From Mortierella alpina (lineage: Eukaryota; Mortierellomycota; Mortierellomycetes; Mortierellales; Mortierellaceae), in the NCBI GenBank assembly GCA_029449245.1, contig JANATF010000006.1:186001-250000 (forward strand): a DNA stretch of 64,000 bases, read 5' to 3'. A model generated the notes under the pieces. The model ran no database searches. It saw only the letters and a list, made by a program, of their open reading frames with translations, and was not told where the DNA came from. The stretch's first letter is position 1. Each line of letters begins with the position of its first letter. Position numbers and translations under genes: made by a program. Below are positions 11,648 to 22,856 of the stretch, in pieces.

Positions 11648-12115
11648 AAAAATAGTAGCCTTCCTAATAAAATACCATCTAAAAGCAACACCCATGGTCG
11701 ATGGTCCGTCAGCAAGCGAACGCTGTCGCTGACCGCATGTTTTCGCAGCAACCTCCTCCGAACCCTGTAGCGAGGAGGGCCTGGCTCTGGGCGAAGGCGA
11801 CAGCAACGGCAGCGACGGCAGCGACGATCACAGAGTCAAACCCCTGGGCCAACTGATCATTGCAAAAGAAAAAAAAATACCTTGTGTACCCTGTTCACTT
11901 TCGTGTTTCTTTTTTTACGTTGCGCCCGCATCCGCATCCGAAAGCAACAACACACCACGCCATTGTCTGCATCGTTACCATTCCGATCGCCAATGCGAAA
12001 ACCTTGATTCCTGCATTGGACTACATGCTGCTGCCAACACATCCGCCCCAGTAGACACACTCATCCTCCCTGCTCTAAAGCATTCCAAATCGTTCTTACA
12101 ACAGACAGACTTTCC
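11648..12115. other. Intergenic, no gene seen
   Basis: Between the CNH-domain stop and the first monooxygenase start. The start-proximal part (11880-12115) is pyrimidine-rich like other leaders in this window. AATAAA-like sequence just after the stop near 11663-11672 may act in 3' end formation of the CNH transcript. Confidence 0.4.
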
Positions 12116-14067
12116 ATGGACAAGGTCATCATCGTCGGAGGTGGCCTCGGAGGGCTCCTTCTGGCCATTTTACTGGAGCGCGCCTCCATCGACTACGTGG
12201 TCCTAGAACGCTCCCCCGTCGCCAAAATGCCCCTTGAAGGCGGTGGGGTCATCTCCATGACTTCACAAATCCAACCGTTGCTCCAGCAGCTCGGTATCCT
12301 CCCTTTACTCAAGGATCTGACCAAGCCCGTCAGTCGCGTCACGGTCTTCGAGGTCCAGCAGGGGTCGGGACAACAGCCCACCGTCTGTGGCGCTATCGAT
12401 AGCGCGTTTTCATTGTCAAGGTAAAAAATGGCTGTTGCGCGGGCTCTTGAGCTTTTGAGGCTGTAGAAACAACTCTTGGCAGCAATGAGACGCATCTCTG
12501 TTACCTTGACACTCCAGCATTCCATAGCCAACATACTGACCACACACTGTGATTCAGATATGGTTACTATTCACTGGCTATCTCCAGGCCTGAGCTTTAC
12601 AATGTTCTGGTGGATCAAGTTCCGACTGAAAAGCTCCTGCTCGGAAAGCAAGTGAAAGACGTTTTCCAGGATGGCGATGTAGCAACATGCGTGTGCGTCG
12701 ATGGCTCGAGCTACCAGGGCATCATCATTGGCGCAGATGGCGCCTACAGCAACGTTCGTCTGAACCTCTACAAGTACCTGAAAGACAAGACCTTGCTCTC
12801 CACTCAGGATCACACGTCCATGCGGTTTGAGTCCCGAGCCCTCGTGGGCATGACGAAGCCTCTGGACCCAGAGAGATTCCCGCTCGTTACAGAGACTCAC
12901 TCGGACACTAGAGTGCTGGTCTCATACGGTCAAAGACCATATACTGTAAGTAATACGCGTTCACTGTTTGCGCCATTGAACCAAACTTGACACATCTTAC
13001 TTTTCAAACTGCTGTCTAACAAAAAAATACCGAGGCGGTTCCTTGTGTGATGTCTAGTTCTGGTGCGTCCCCATGACTGGGAATAGGATGTGCTGGATGC
13101 TGGATGAACCTTTGCCTGAACCGCAAGACAGTCCTGATGTGGAAGACCTCTCTCACATGCAGCAGGATGTGCAGGAAATGAGTGACCGATACCGGGCCAT
13201 GCCGAGTCCGTTGAAGGACACTGTTTTGGGTGACCTCTTTGATCTGACACCGACTGGAACCATGCTTTCACTACCACGCGAGGAAGCATCTTTCTCCACT
13301 TGGACTCATGGCAAGATTGCTCTGATGGGGGACGGTAAAGGCTCCGCTCAAGGATATCTCTCCGAGCAGAACACGCGTCATAACATTCCTGAGACTCTCT
13401 TTCTCTCTCTCACACCCCGCTCTATGATGAAACGAGCATGCGACGAGTACTCACCTAGACTTTTTTCCGGTCTTTTTTTATTTTCACTACTTCATACTCT
13501 ATCTCCGCCCTTGCTCCGTGGGTCTCATCCACAGCTTGCCACAAGGTACTTGTACAGCACTTTAGAATGCAAATGCCTCCGAAACGGTTCATTATTTATC
13601 ACTCCGCCAAAAACTCACAGCACTTTTTTTTTCCGCTCTGTTCTTCGCATGTACTTGGGCCTCCATACTACATTCATCCGAAATGTACATATTCATACCT
13701 TCATGAATATACTTGCGTCGCATTGATCTCTCGCATGCAACAGGCGCTTCCATATGGTGGTCAACCAATGGTACAAGCTGGGTACGATGCGGCCAGTTTG
13801 GCCAATATCCTCTACGCCCACTCATTGGATCCTTCCCACCACAACCTCGAGGCCGGACTCCGATCCTATGAAGCTGCGCGCCGAGCGGAAGCTAAGTACG
13901 CAGTCGAGAGCTCGCATCAGTTTGGCCACCTGCTCAGTCGGCCGGGCTGGATCGGGAAGGTGCTTCGGTATCTGGTCCTGAATTGCATACCCCAGTTTTT
14001 ACTGCATTCGCTGGGCGATCGCTTGAACCACAACCGGCCTCAAGCTAGCTTTCTGCCCCAGGTGTGA
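12116..14067 (+). CDS. FAD-dependent monooxygenase, paralog A
   Basis: Class A flavoprotein monooxygenase fold (FAD_binding_3; the salicylate hydroxylase/zeaxanthin epoxidase-like group). Exons: 12116-12420, 12558-12945, 13058-13334, 13535-13545 (11 nt), 13744-14067; 434 residues. The Rossmann motif GGGLGG lies at about 8-13, the DG motif GADGAYS at about 160, and the GD motif reads GDACHK at about 322-327. The 11-nt exon encodes most of ACHK and is needed to restore the motif; reading through the intron instead gives an unrelated peptide and a stop. The substrate cannot be inferred. A paralog follows 1.4 kb downstream on the same strand with the same microexon, so the two arose by tandem duplication. 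Confidence 0.9.
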
Positions 14068-15488
14068 TGAGGTTGCGATTTAATCATCTGAAAATGGAGG
14101 AAAAATAAACCTTACAAACATGAAAATGGGGGGGGGGGAAGAAGGGGTCTCGCGTGGTTTTTGCGTGGTTTTGCCACATGGAACGCGCGATCTAACTGTA
14201 ATCCTGTAGAGAAGCGAAAAATAAAGTAAAAAACAATAACTGGCCGAGATAAATGGGGGCTGCCTGAGTCGAGTTACCCGGCGCCTCACGACTTGAATAG
14301 TCTCACAGTAGTGGAGCTTTTAGATGAGCAAGGTGCTGTTGAGGTTGGTCGGGTGGATAAGCGTATAAGCGTATACCACATGCCGCGTTTTGGCACTGCG
14401 ATTTCAATACAGGTTTTGGTAGCATCAAGCCTGAAGGTGTCTCGGTCGAGTGGTGGTATCAACTGAGAGATATGTGGTCCCACTTGAATCAGGCGCATGG
14501 GACATGGAGGGGGTTGCAAACGATTGAAGATGTTGCCTCTCTAGATTATCGTCTGTTGGCCCATCTTCGCATGAGAACGGAGTTACCCTGCCTGTAACCA
14601 ATCAGCCGGGCGCTGAAGCATGGAAAGAGAGGACACAAGGAGGTAAACAACGATTGTACATCAACCAAAAACAGCGGCAAGAAAAATGGGCCCAAAGTAT
14701 AGCAGGCACGATGCCATCATACCCGCCCAAGAGAACCCTGTGCATTTGGGCAATTTACTCATTATGTGCTACCATATCCGAGTGATGAGGTGAATAGGAT
14801 GCCGATGGTTGGAAGATTGATATGAATTGGCTGACTACGTGCAAGTGAGTAAGGCTCTCACCACCCAAACATCAACAGAAAATGTGCGAAGGAAGAAACA
14901 AGAGCTCGAGAGGCAAAAGCGCCTATACATTGCATTGCAGCAAGCGGGGATCAATGGAAGCGCGTGTTCATCGGTGCTATTCTTATTGCATATTGTATTA
15001 ATAAGAATGACTGACAGGGAATAGAAGGGAGTATCGCCCCGATCTGCCTCCCACCCATTTCCGTTTTTGTCCAGCCCTCTCCCAAGCCCACACGGTACTT
15101 CGCGGATGGCCCCTTTGTGGGTGGTGCGTCGTCCCACCCATAAAGAAGGCCCACGGCTCGAGAGCATTCTTATTTCTTTCCTCACATTCTGTTTTTCAAT
15201 TGCTGATCCCTCTGCATTCCCATTCCTCTCTCATTACAAGAAAAGAAAGGCGGCAAGCTTGCCTTTGATTCCACCTCACACTTTCCTCTCCACACATTCG
15301 CTACTGAGTAATAGTTTACTCAGAAAACGATACAATTCTTTTTCGTCAATTAACCCGTGGATGATCACCCAACCCACCCCTAATTGAACACCTTTCACTT
15401 TCCCCCCTCCCCTCGCTCCTTCCTCTAACGCTCCGACCACTCCACGCTAGACCCAACTTACCATTATTCCAAAACTACATCACCATCG
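14068..15488. other. Intergenic between the two monooxygenase paralogs, no gene seen
   Basis: About 1.4 kb holding the 3' region of paralog A and the promoter of paralog B. A run of nine or so G residues occurs near 14128. Short frames on both strands lack similarity to anything recognisable. The last 250 bp are CT-rich, matching other leaders in the window. Confidence 0.4.
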
Positions 15489-18250
15489 ATGTCCCACCCT
15501 CAGGATCTGCGAATCATCATTGTTGGAGGCGGCTTGGCCGGGTTGATGATGGGCATCATGCTCGACCAAGCAGGGATCGAGTATCATATTCTCGAGCAGG
15601 CTTCCAGGCTGCGGCCGCTTGGCACCTCGATCTCGCTGCACCCAGTCATCATGGATCTGATGGATCAGCTGGGTCTTCTGGAGGACATGACCAAGATGTC
15701 TAAACCTCTCCGGGGCATCACTGTGCTCTCGGCCCACGGTCGGAAGATGGGCCGAATCGATGCTCGCAGCAACAAGCGCAGGTATGAAAGAAAAAAAGAA
15801 GAGAGAGCTAGCTCTCTTTCGTACGACTTAATAACAAACACACACAACACTTCCTTTGCACCATTCCTTTTTCTTGATCGTGAGACACTGATTGTATTCC
15901 CTTTTTCTGCCTACTGCTTGCCCTCACACCACTACTTTTCTTTTCTTCTTAGCAGACATGGGCACCAAGCGATGGTCATGAGCAGGTATGTTCTTTTTTG
16001 CCCTGAGAATCAATTTCTCAGAAACCTGACGAGCGAAATGCCCCAGCTTCTAATCCCACGTTCTTTCTATTCGTTCCACAAACCCTTTCTCTCTTCGCAG
16101 GCCTGATCTCCATGAGTTCCTACTGGCCAAGATCCCTGCACACAAGCTGACAACCGGCAAGCGGGTGATCGATATCAGCGAGACGCCGTCGCAAGTGACG
16201 GTGACTTGCATGGACGAGACCACCTACACGGGCCACCTGGTCATTGGTGCCGACGGCGCCTACAGCGCCATCCGCCAGATCATGTACCAGAAACTCACAG
16301 AGCGTGGTGTTCTTCCAGAATCAGACAAGAAGCCATTGCACTTTGACAAGCAATGCGTCGTCGGTAAGATGCGCCTAAACACTCCCGAGGTGCCGAGTGC
16401 GAGAGTGAGAGTGAAAGTGAAAGTGAGAGAGAGACCAAAAAAAAAAAAATCCAAACTGTGTTAATGCAATGTGCGATAGCGCAGTCTGGCACGCCCAGCG
16501 TTACTGACTTTACGTTCTTTGTGTTCATGTTGGCTCTTATCTAATAGGCATGACATGTCCTCTGGACCCTAGAAAGTATCCTGTCCTGCAGGATGAGTCG
16601 TGCGAGGTGAAGGTTGTCTTGGGCAAAGACCAACACACATCGGTAAGTTTTTTTGGTTATTGGGTGTAAAGATGGTGAAAGTACAGTGTGTGGCACACTG
16701 CTTGTGTCGCCTGATCAATCGGGGCAACACAGTTTATAATCGGATATGACCTAAACAGACCATACGAGAGGTGTGAGGGTGCACCATCTGTGTTGCGCAC
16801 ACACCCCCACAACTGGATACATGAACCCGTAACCCGTAACCCATATCCACATACACCCCCCCTGATACTTGGTACGCACGCATATGATGAACCAAAAAAC
16901 AATCCAAAGAGGAAAAAAAATATAGCGTGAGCGCATATAGCTGGAGTTGAATACCATGACGGAAAGACCAAGTGTTGGGAGCACTAGACGAAAAAAAAGC
17001 TGGGAGAAGTTGAGGGGTTTGAATAAGAGGCCAATTTTTTTTTTTTCGTTCGGCGCCCCGGCGCATGGGCGATCTCGAGCCCAGTTTCCGACCAACACGC
17101 GCAACTGCATGTGTGCTGCATGTGTGCTGGCATGTTTTCCTTCTCAGACATCAGTCAGTACCTCTACATTGCAGTGCTCAATCAACTCTATCTCTCGAGC
17201 AATGCTATTTTAAAAACCGGGTTCCCCATGGTGGGGGAGGGCTTTCTGTGTACCCTTTGGCCAGTACACTCACACCTATCTCTCTATCTATTTCTTCTCG
17301 GTTTTTTTCTGCATGCCCTTTGCTTTGCCTATCTTGCCCGCATCTTTCTGCGTCATATATTCAGATGTGGATCCTCCCGCTGCAAGGCAACCGGATGGCC
17401 TGGTGCGTGGGTGGCCCCGATCCCCACTTGATCCCACAAGACGATGGTGACCACACCAGCCAAGGCAGCCGTGGCAGCCGTGGCCGCGACTGGTATCCCG
17501 AGACAGCCGTCGAAATTTGCGAAGACGTGCGCAGCTTCAAGTGCCCTTATGGTGGATCCGTCATGGATCTCATCGAGGCTACCCCCAAGGGCCTGGTCTC
17601 CAAGGTCCTACTGGAAGAAAAGATGTATCGCACCTGGTACAATGGACGCGTTGTGCTCGTAGGAGATGGTAAGCAAAGCGTTTTCTTCGCAGGTGGTGCA
17701 ATGTTAGAACACGTTAAGTATGCATCTAACCAAAGACTTGACGACCTTTTTTTTTTCCTACCATCTATCTTGTTTTGACCACAGCCTGCCACAAGGTATG
17801 TGTCGGCTAGAGAAAAACTAGCGCCTGTTCAATTTATTACACTTGTTCCTGCATCTCACACATCCCTTCGGTGTTTTTTTTTCTTTCCTCATCCTACGTC
17901 GTTTGTCTTAGATCGTTCCTTTCTTCGGACAAGGAGCATCCCAGGCTATTCTCGACTGTGCATGCCTTGTCAACATGCTCGTTGAACTTCCCACGACCAA
18001 GACAAGCGACCTGACGACCATTTTCCAAAAATACGTCGAGTTGCGTTCCGAGCCTGCCAAAATAGCCTCCGACAGCTCACGCGAGTTTGCCGATCTCATT
18101 TATGACCAGGGTTTCAAAGCCGACTTGGCTAGGAACATTGTCCTTCGCTTCACGCCCACATGGCTCCTACGAATGATCACCGGCACGATCAACTCAAATC
18201 GACCTAGCCTCAGGTTTATGCCCCCCGCCAAGAACAACTACCTCAAGTAG
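15489..18250 (+). CDS. FAD-dependent monooxygenase, paralog B
   Basis: Paralog of the gene at 12116-14067. Exons: 15489-15781, 15956-15985 (30 nt), 16101-16363, 16548-16642, 17365-17668, 17785-17795 (11 nt), 17912-18250; 444 residues. Motifs: GGGLAG at about 13-18, GADGAYS at about 157, GDACHK at about 327-332. Both paralogs end in a similar segment (NSNRPSLRFMPP here, NHNRPQASFLPQV in paralog A). Paralog B has two more introns than A, including one of about 720 bp (16643-17364), and an insert rich in Gly/Ser/Arg near the GDHTSQGSRGSRG segment. Substrate unknown; the two may act in the same pathway. Confidence 0.9.
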
Positions 18251-18657
18251 TATGACCAACCACGTTTTCCTTTTTTTTTTGTTCACTCATGCCTTGATTC
18301 TTCTATTCGCTTTTTTTTCATATCACACCATCCAGCATACCACAGCATATCATTCTTTTTTCTCTCTCTTTCTTTCATGACCTCCAATGAGTCCTTCATA
18401 CGATTACTACCAAAAAAAAAAGAAAAAAAGAAAAAAGGACAGCGAACCAGCATCATGTTATATAGACCAAACCTGTTCATAGCAGATAATACTCATAAAG
18501 CGCGCATAAATAAAAAATACCATCCCATAGAGTTAGCGATGCCTGAGCATCCATAACCTAGGCTAATTTCCTTGAAGACGTAGGTGAACCTGAGATCAGT
18601 GCATATTGCACACGATCGAGAGACAGACAAAGAGTCAAGTGGCAGAGCATCTTGATA
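18251..18657. other. 3' region of paralog B, no gene seen
   Basis: Holds A- and T-rich tracts (near 18268-18310 and 18410-18440) and no credible frame. The gene-poor interval that follows begins here. Confidence 0.4.
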
Positions 18658-19536
18658 TCAGGTGGGTCCATCAGGCCAACAAGGGATGCAGGAAGCAAAG
18701 ATCTCGATCCCGTCTCTGCACTTCACCAAAGGCGCGTACATGCGCTCAACTGTAGACTTGCGAATCTTCGGGCCATCACTAACCTTGTGTCTAACAAGTC
18801 CCATCTCAACAATTCGGATCAGCGCTTCGACGAACCTGGTCTCTTCGTAGAGCAGGGGCAGCAACTGTCCAAGGACAATTGTGGATCAAGTAAAGCTTCC
18901 TGTGTGCAGCAGTATTCCCTGTATGACAGCGAAAGGCAGCGCGCGTTGAGTTCCAATCCTTGATCAGCGACAAGAACTCGACAGTCAGAGGATGCAAGAG
19001 GTTCTCGTAGCTGCTGGTGTTGTCAGTGAACATGTGCTTGAAAGCCGAGTCGCTCGTTCCACGGATCTTCCCGATCGCAGACGGTCCTGGAGCTTGGGCA
19101 GGAACTTATTGAACGCCATCCAGATTGATGTGTGAACAGCTGCATGGCCACGGAGACACACGACGATCAATTTCGCGCACTGCACCGGCGAGGGTATTTG
19201 TGTGCCTCCGAGGTGCGGGCATCCTTAACCTTGCACAGGAACTTGGCAATGGCCATCTCCAGGTTCTTTCAGAGTTCAAGCAAAGAACTGCGATGCGCCC
19301 TGCTATGGCGGAGAAGGACCAACGTCGGGAATTCCTTGGCATTGGTGCGCGCATGGGCGGCAAGCAATGCTAGCAACAGCTCTTGAAGTATTGGCGAAAA
19401 AGCGAGACAGTGATTGAAACGAAGGACGTCGCATAGCAACGTCAATGTCGCTGGGTTGGCGTGAAGGACAGAGACAAATGGCCCTTCTATCTTGCATGGT
19501 ACGGCGCGCTGGTAGGTTGAACGGTGGACTTTCCAT
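18658..19536 (-). pseudogene. Degraded protein-coding sequence of unknown family
   Basis: Several minus-strand stretches read like natural helical protein but fall in different frames. In order they are: a segment with QELLLALLAAHARTNAKEF (near 19380-19280); KFLPKLQDRL (near 19090); a stretch starting IGKIRGTSDSAFKHM (near 19060-18960) that runs on without a stop into LTVEFLSLIKDWN; and LLPLLYEETRFVEALIRIVE down to a stop at 18658. Frameshifts and stops separate the blocks, and I could not connect them with good splice sites. It is either a pseudogene or a gene whose introns I failed to place. I do not recognise the family. Confidence 0.35.
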
Positions 19537-20068
19537 GCTGTTCCGGTGATTGCTGGGACCCTAGCATGAGAAAGGTCTGAATTGGGTCAATGGCCAGCGG
19601 CTCTCGCTGAGCAGGATTGATAGGCGGGGTCGAATGTGGTGGCGTTTCAACAGTGAGAGAGCTGTTTCTGCCAGGCCAATGCCATCACGTTAAATGACTT
19701 CTTCATGGGCTGCTTGTTCGCCTCCTCCCCCATCTGCATTCATATTGCCGACTGGTCAGCACTGCAATGCCCTAAGTGATCCAAGGCCGTATATTCTCCA
19801 TCAAGTAACGCGTGGCTCGCCGCAGGTATCTGTTCGTTTTACGGAAGCCAAGGCCTTTGATTGACTAGTGGATTCATCCAAGGCTACCTCCAGTTCACCT
19901 CCTGCTGCGTGCGTGAGCACCCATGTCTCAACTCCGTGTCAGCCGCCGCTAGCTTCGCGTAGCTTCGGTGATACTACAACTCCAGATATCTACACAGCTG
20001 CTGAGATAGAGACTGTCGCTGCTGCTACGCCCTTGCACAGCGCACCATGACGATTTCTGCCGTCGGGT
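19537..20068. other. No gene seen
   Basis: A short plus-strand frame near 19868-20050 is Ser/Pro/Thr/Ala-rich and has no recognisable features. Nothing else stands out. Confidence 0.35.
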
Positions 20069-20610
20069 CTACTCGCGGCATGTTTGCATGGCGACTTCTA
20101 TTACTGGTGGTGGTGGCGGTGGTGGAATGAACGATTCAGATGCTGCTGCGTCGAAGGACTGGTAGTGGGTAGAGTTTGCGATTGAGCGTTGGCTCGGACA
20201 AGGGTGGCTGTCCTTTTGCACGGGGTGGCTCCAGTCCCTTTGTCTCCATGTTGCTTTGGTAGCAGTGGCGAAGATGGGCACCTGCTCTGAGGTCGTCCGC
20301 GCGTCTGTGGAGGTATGAGCAGGTCAGAAAGTTGCCTCTCAGTTGATCGGGTATGGATGGGAACGTTTATATATCGCAGGGTCTCTGGCAACGAGACGGC
20401 TTCGATAGCAGGCTCCCAGACTCACGTTGAAGTTGCACTGCTGGTGGAGCTATGCTGAAGTGGTGACGGGTTTTGTTTGGTAGCGGCCTTGCCATGAGGT
20501 CGAAGGCGATTCTTTGAGGATGTTCGTTCTAACGTCGCCCTCTCCCGGTCATGGCGCGGTCTGGCATGAGCAGCAGCTGCAGATACTCTGGCGACAGTGC
20601 TGGCTTGCAT
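20069..20610 (-). CDS. Possible low-complexity protein gene (doubtful)
   Basis: A minus-strand frame starts at an ATG at 20610 after about 350 bp of CT-rich sequence resembling the leaders of real genes here. It reads MQASTVARVSAAAAHARPRH and on through Lys/Arg/Ser/Thr-rich sequence to a consensus donor (GTGAGT) near 20426. Further open stretches follow down to 20069, ending in either a His-rich or a Pro-rich tail depending on frame. I could not find one set of splice sites that keeps a single frame throughout. Composition is low-complexity and no family is recognised; it may not be a gene. Confidence 0.25.
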
Positions 20611-21296
20611 GGCGAGCGCTCACAATAGGCTTGGTGTACCTGACATGCTGAGAATGCTTGATGCTGAGTATACTGGCACATGCTGAGTATGAGGCCCATG
20701 GGCGCAGGCTGCGGCGTGGTCGTTGTCGAGGATGGAGGGAGTTTAGCGCGCGGATAGACCGCCGGGCTGTGTCCTGATGTGAGGGTGTGTGGTGAAGGAA
20801 TGCAAAGGGCGGTCTACGTGGTTGGATGGAAGGTGTCGGAAACAACAGCCGGCAAGCATGGCGACGGTAATGAGAGAGATTGAAGGGAGGGAAGAGGTGA
20901 AAGAAAGGTGGGAAGGAAAAAGGTGAGAACGGTAGAAAGATGAACAAGAGAAAACAAGTGAACGAGAGCATAAAAGAAACGCACAGCAAAAGAGAGCACC
21001 AAAGAGACTCAGTAACCCGTTCGCGGCCCTGCCGATGCTCAGATACAAAACCCCATGGCCCATGGCGGTCTCTCTTTCTTCCTCCCCCTTCTCAATCCGA
21101 GTCATGTCTTGCTGTTCTTACGGCACTCGAGCTGTCAATGAAGGTACATGGTAGCATGGAGGAAATAAAGGATCGGAAGTAATAGGGAGGAAATACAGAG
21201 CGCAAGGAAATAAAGTATTTAATAGGAAATAAAGATATGACATCATCAATGTGATTACAGATTCATAGTATGCTGAATTACGTGGCTTATTCATAT
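20611..21296. other. CT-rich tract and flank of tRNA-Leu copy 2
   Basis: The minus strand is strongly pyrimidine-rich from about 20740 to 21000, with apparent membrane-like frames that are compositional artefacts. From about 21160 to 21235 four copies of a GGAAATAAAG-like unit precede the tRNA-Leu. The same motif and a GTAGCATGGAGG segment recur before tRNA-Leu copy 4 near 62058-62160. Confidence 0.45.
21282..21296 (+). promoter_or_regulatory. Conserved element immediately 5' of tRNA-Leu copy 2
   Basis: GTGGCTTATTCATAT abuts the tRNA 5' end, identical to copies 1 and 4. The flank further upstream resembles copy 4 (ACAGATTCAT and the GGAAATAAAG units) and not copies 1 and 3. Confidence 0.55.
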
Positions 21297-21379
21297 GGAG
21301 AGATGGCCGAGTTGGTCTAAGGCGCCGCGTTAAGGCCGCGGTCTATTCGTAGGCGTGGGTTCAAATCCCACTCTCTTCA
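21297..21379 (+). tRNA. tRNA-Leu(AAG), copy 2
   Basis: Same 83-nt sequence as copy 1, on the plus strand: GGAGAGA acceptor, AAG anticodon within TTAAGGC, long variable arm, no intron. A TTTT run about ten bases after the 3' end is a likely Pol III terminator. Confidence 0.95.
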
Positions 21380-22364
21380 TTATCTTTTGCCTCTTTCTCG
21401 TCGTGTGACTCGCTTTTGCCTTAGAGCACGAACTTCTCGGACCACAAGGCGACTCGGCTGTTGAGTGAGCGCTCATGAAGACCAGTCTTTTCTTTTCTTT
21501 AGGGCACCCAGCAGCAAGGTGCAGCAAGCCCCGATCTATGCAGATGCATTTTCCGCCACCCGCTCAGCACTATTTCTGCCCGTGTTGGAGCTGAGTACAA
21601 AGCCGGCTTGAAATGGCATCGTTGCCGGCTGTTGTTGTTGCACGAAGCCTTGCTGTTGCCGCCCCTTTTTTTTTTTTTTTTTTTATACTTTTTTTTGCAC
21701 TTTGTCCTCCTCTCCTCAACCGATGGAAACATCTCACCCTCTCATGCACATCTCTACCTTCTGATCCTAAAGCCCACGCCTTGCCCTAGAAAAAAAAACT
21801 GCCTTCACCTGTCCTCTTCACCCTTCCAAGACTCATCCCACACTCTCAACTTGAATAAGAAACGAAAAAGAAACAGGAAGCCCAAGGTGAGCATCCATCC
21901 CTACCGTTCAGTAGAGAACCCGGGCTTTGAACGACATGTGCGTCTTGCATCGTTCCTTCCCTTCTTTCTGTCTTTCTCGTCTCCAGTCCTTCATCTTCCT
22001 TCATCTTCAACCACACCTCGCTCTTCCTCTGAACGGAGCAGATTGGTATCGTGTGCATGGTGCAGTCAAGCTGCAAGGATGAAACCAATCCCCCCTTTCT
22101 CCATCATTCCTCCCAGGGCGACATGGTAGATCTCCACGTACTGCTGTACGCCTGCCTCAGTCTTGGAGTGCATTGCTGGAAGTACATTCGCTTTGGTCGT
22201 GGGCACTTTCTATTCTGTGCACCAGGTGCAGGAGTTGCTGAACGAGCCTTCCAGTCATTTCCCCGAACCTCTCTGACTGTCCTTCCGTTTTGTGTAATGT
22301 GAATGTGGGCAAATCAGTCGTATGTTCTGTTCGTCTCTATTCCACACATACTGTCCCCCTCCGC

Positions 22365-22425
<61 letters not shown>

Positions 22426-22856
22426 CCTCTCTCTCCCTCTCTCTCCCTCTCTCTCTTCTCTCTTTCCTTTTCAGTCATCACGCCTCCACAGGAACCCTCG
22501 TCTGCACATTCAACGCCCTGTTTTTTATATCCACATTCATTGACCATCCACTAATTCCACTCAGGCAGCCTTGTTGTGCGTGTCGCAGCGTCGCCTTCTC
22601 CCTCTCTCCCCTTTTTTCCCTCTCAGCGGACGGCACTCGCTGCTTTTCTTTTTTTCTCTTCCTTTTCCTTTCTTTCTGCATTCCTGTATATACCTTCTTC
22701 ACTCTTGTCATTCATCTCTCTCGTCCAACACTAACAGCAACTCTACCAATTCGACGCTTCGTTCTTTCCATCTCTCTCTCTGTCTCTCTTTTGTAATTAC
22801 AATCCAAAAGAGCGCACTCGACCTCCGCCCGATTTTCTTAAACAGAAACACAAAAG
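21380..22856. promoter_or_regulatory. Upstream region and CT-rich leader of the Rho gene
   Basis: About 1.5 kb without a convincing gene. It contains a T run (21667-21690), a TC microsatellite of about 90 bp (22369-22461) and a long pyrimidine-rich stretch up to the start codon. Frames through the TC tract translate into Leu-Ser repeats and are artefacts. The length suggests a long 5' leader or an extended promoter for the GTPase gene. Confidence 0.4.
22369..22461. repeat. (TC)n microsatellite
   Basis: About 90 bp of TC dinucleotides with occasional extra C, roughly 400 bp upstream of the Rho GTPase start. Pure enough to be length-variable between strains. Confidence 0.9.

Noticed and set aside
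13335-13726. Read-through of the monooxygenase A frame past the GD motif
   Set aside because: It gives a non-homologous peptide and loses ACHK; the 11-nt exon plus exon at 13744 restores the family C-terminus.
20549-21105. Hydrophobic minus-strand frames resembling membrane proteins
   Set aside because: The Phe/Leu/Ser/Pro runs result from the pyrimidine-rich tract; three frames overlap and share the same bias.
22290-22796. Frames through the TC microsatellite coding Leu-Ser runs
   Set aside because: The same repeat opens all three frames on the plus strand, so openness reflects repeat composition.
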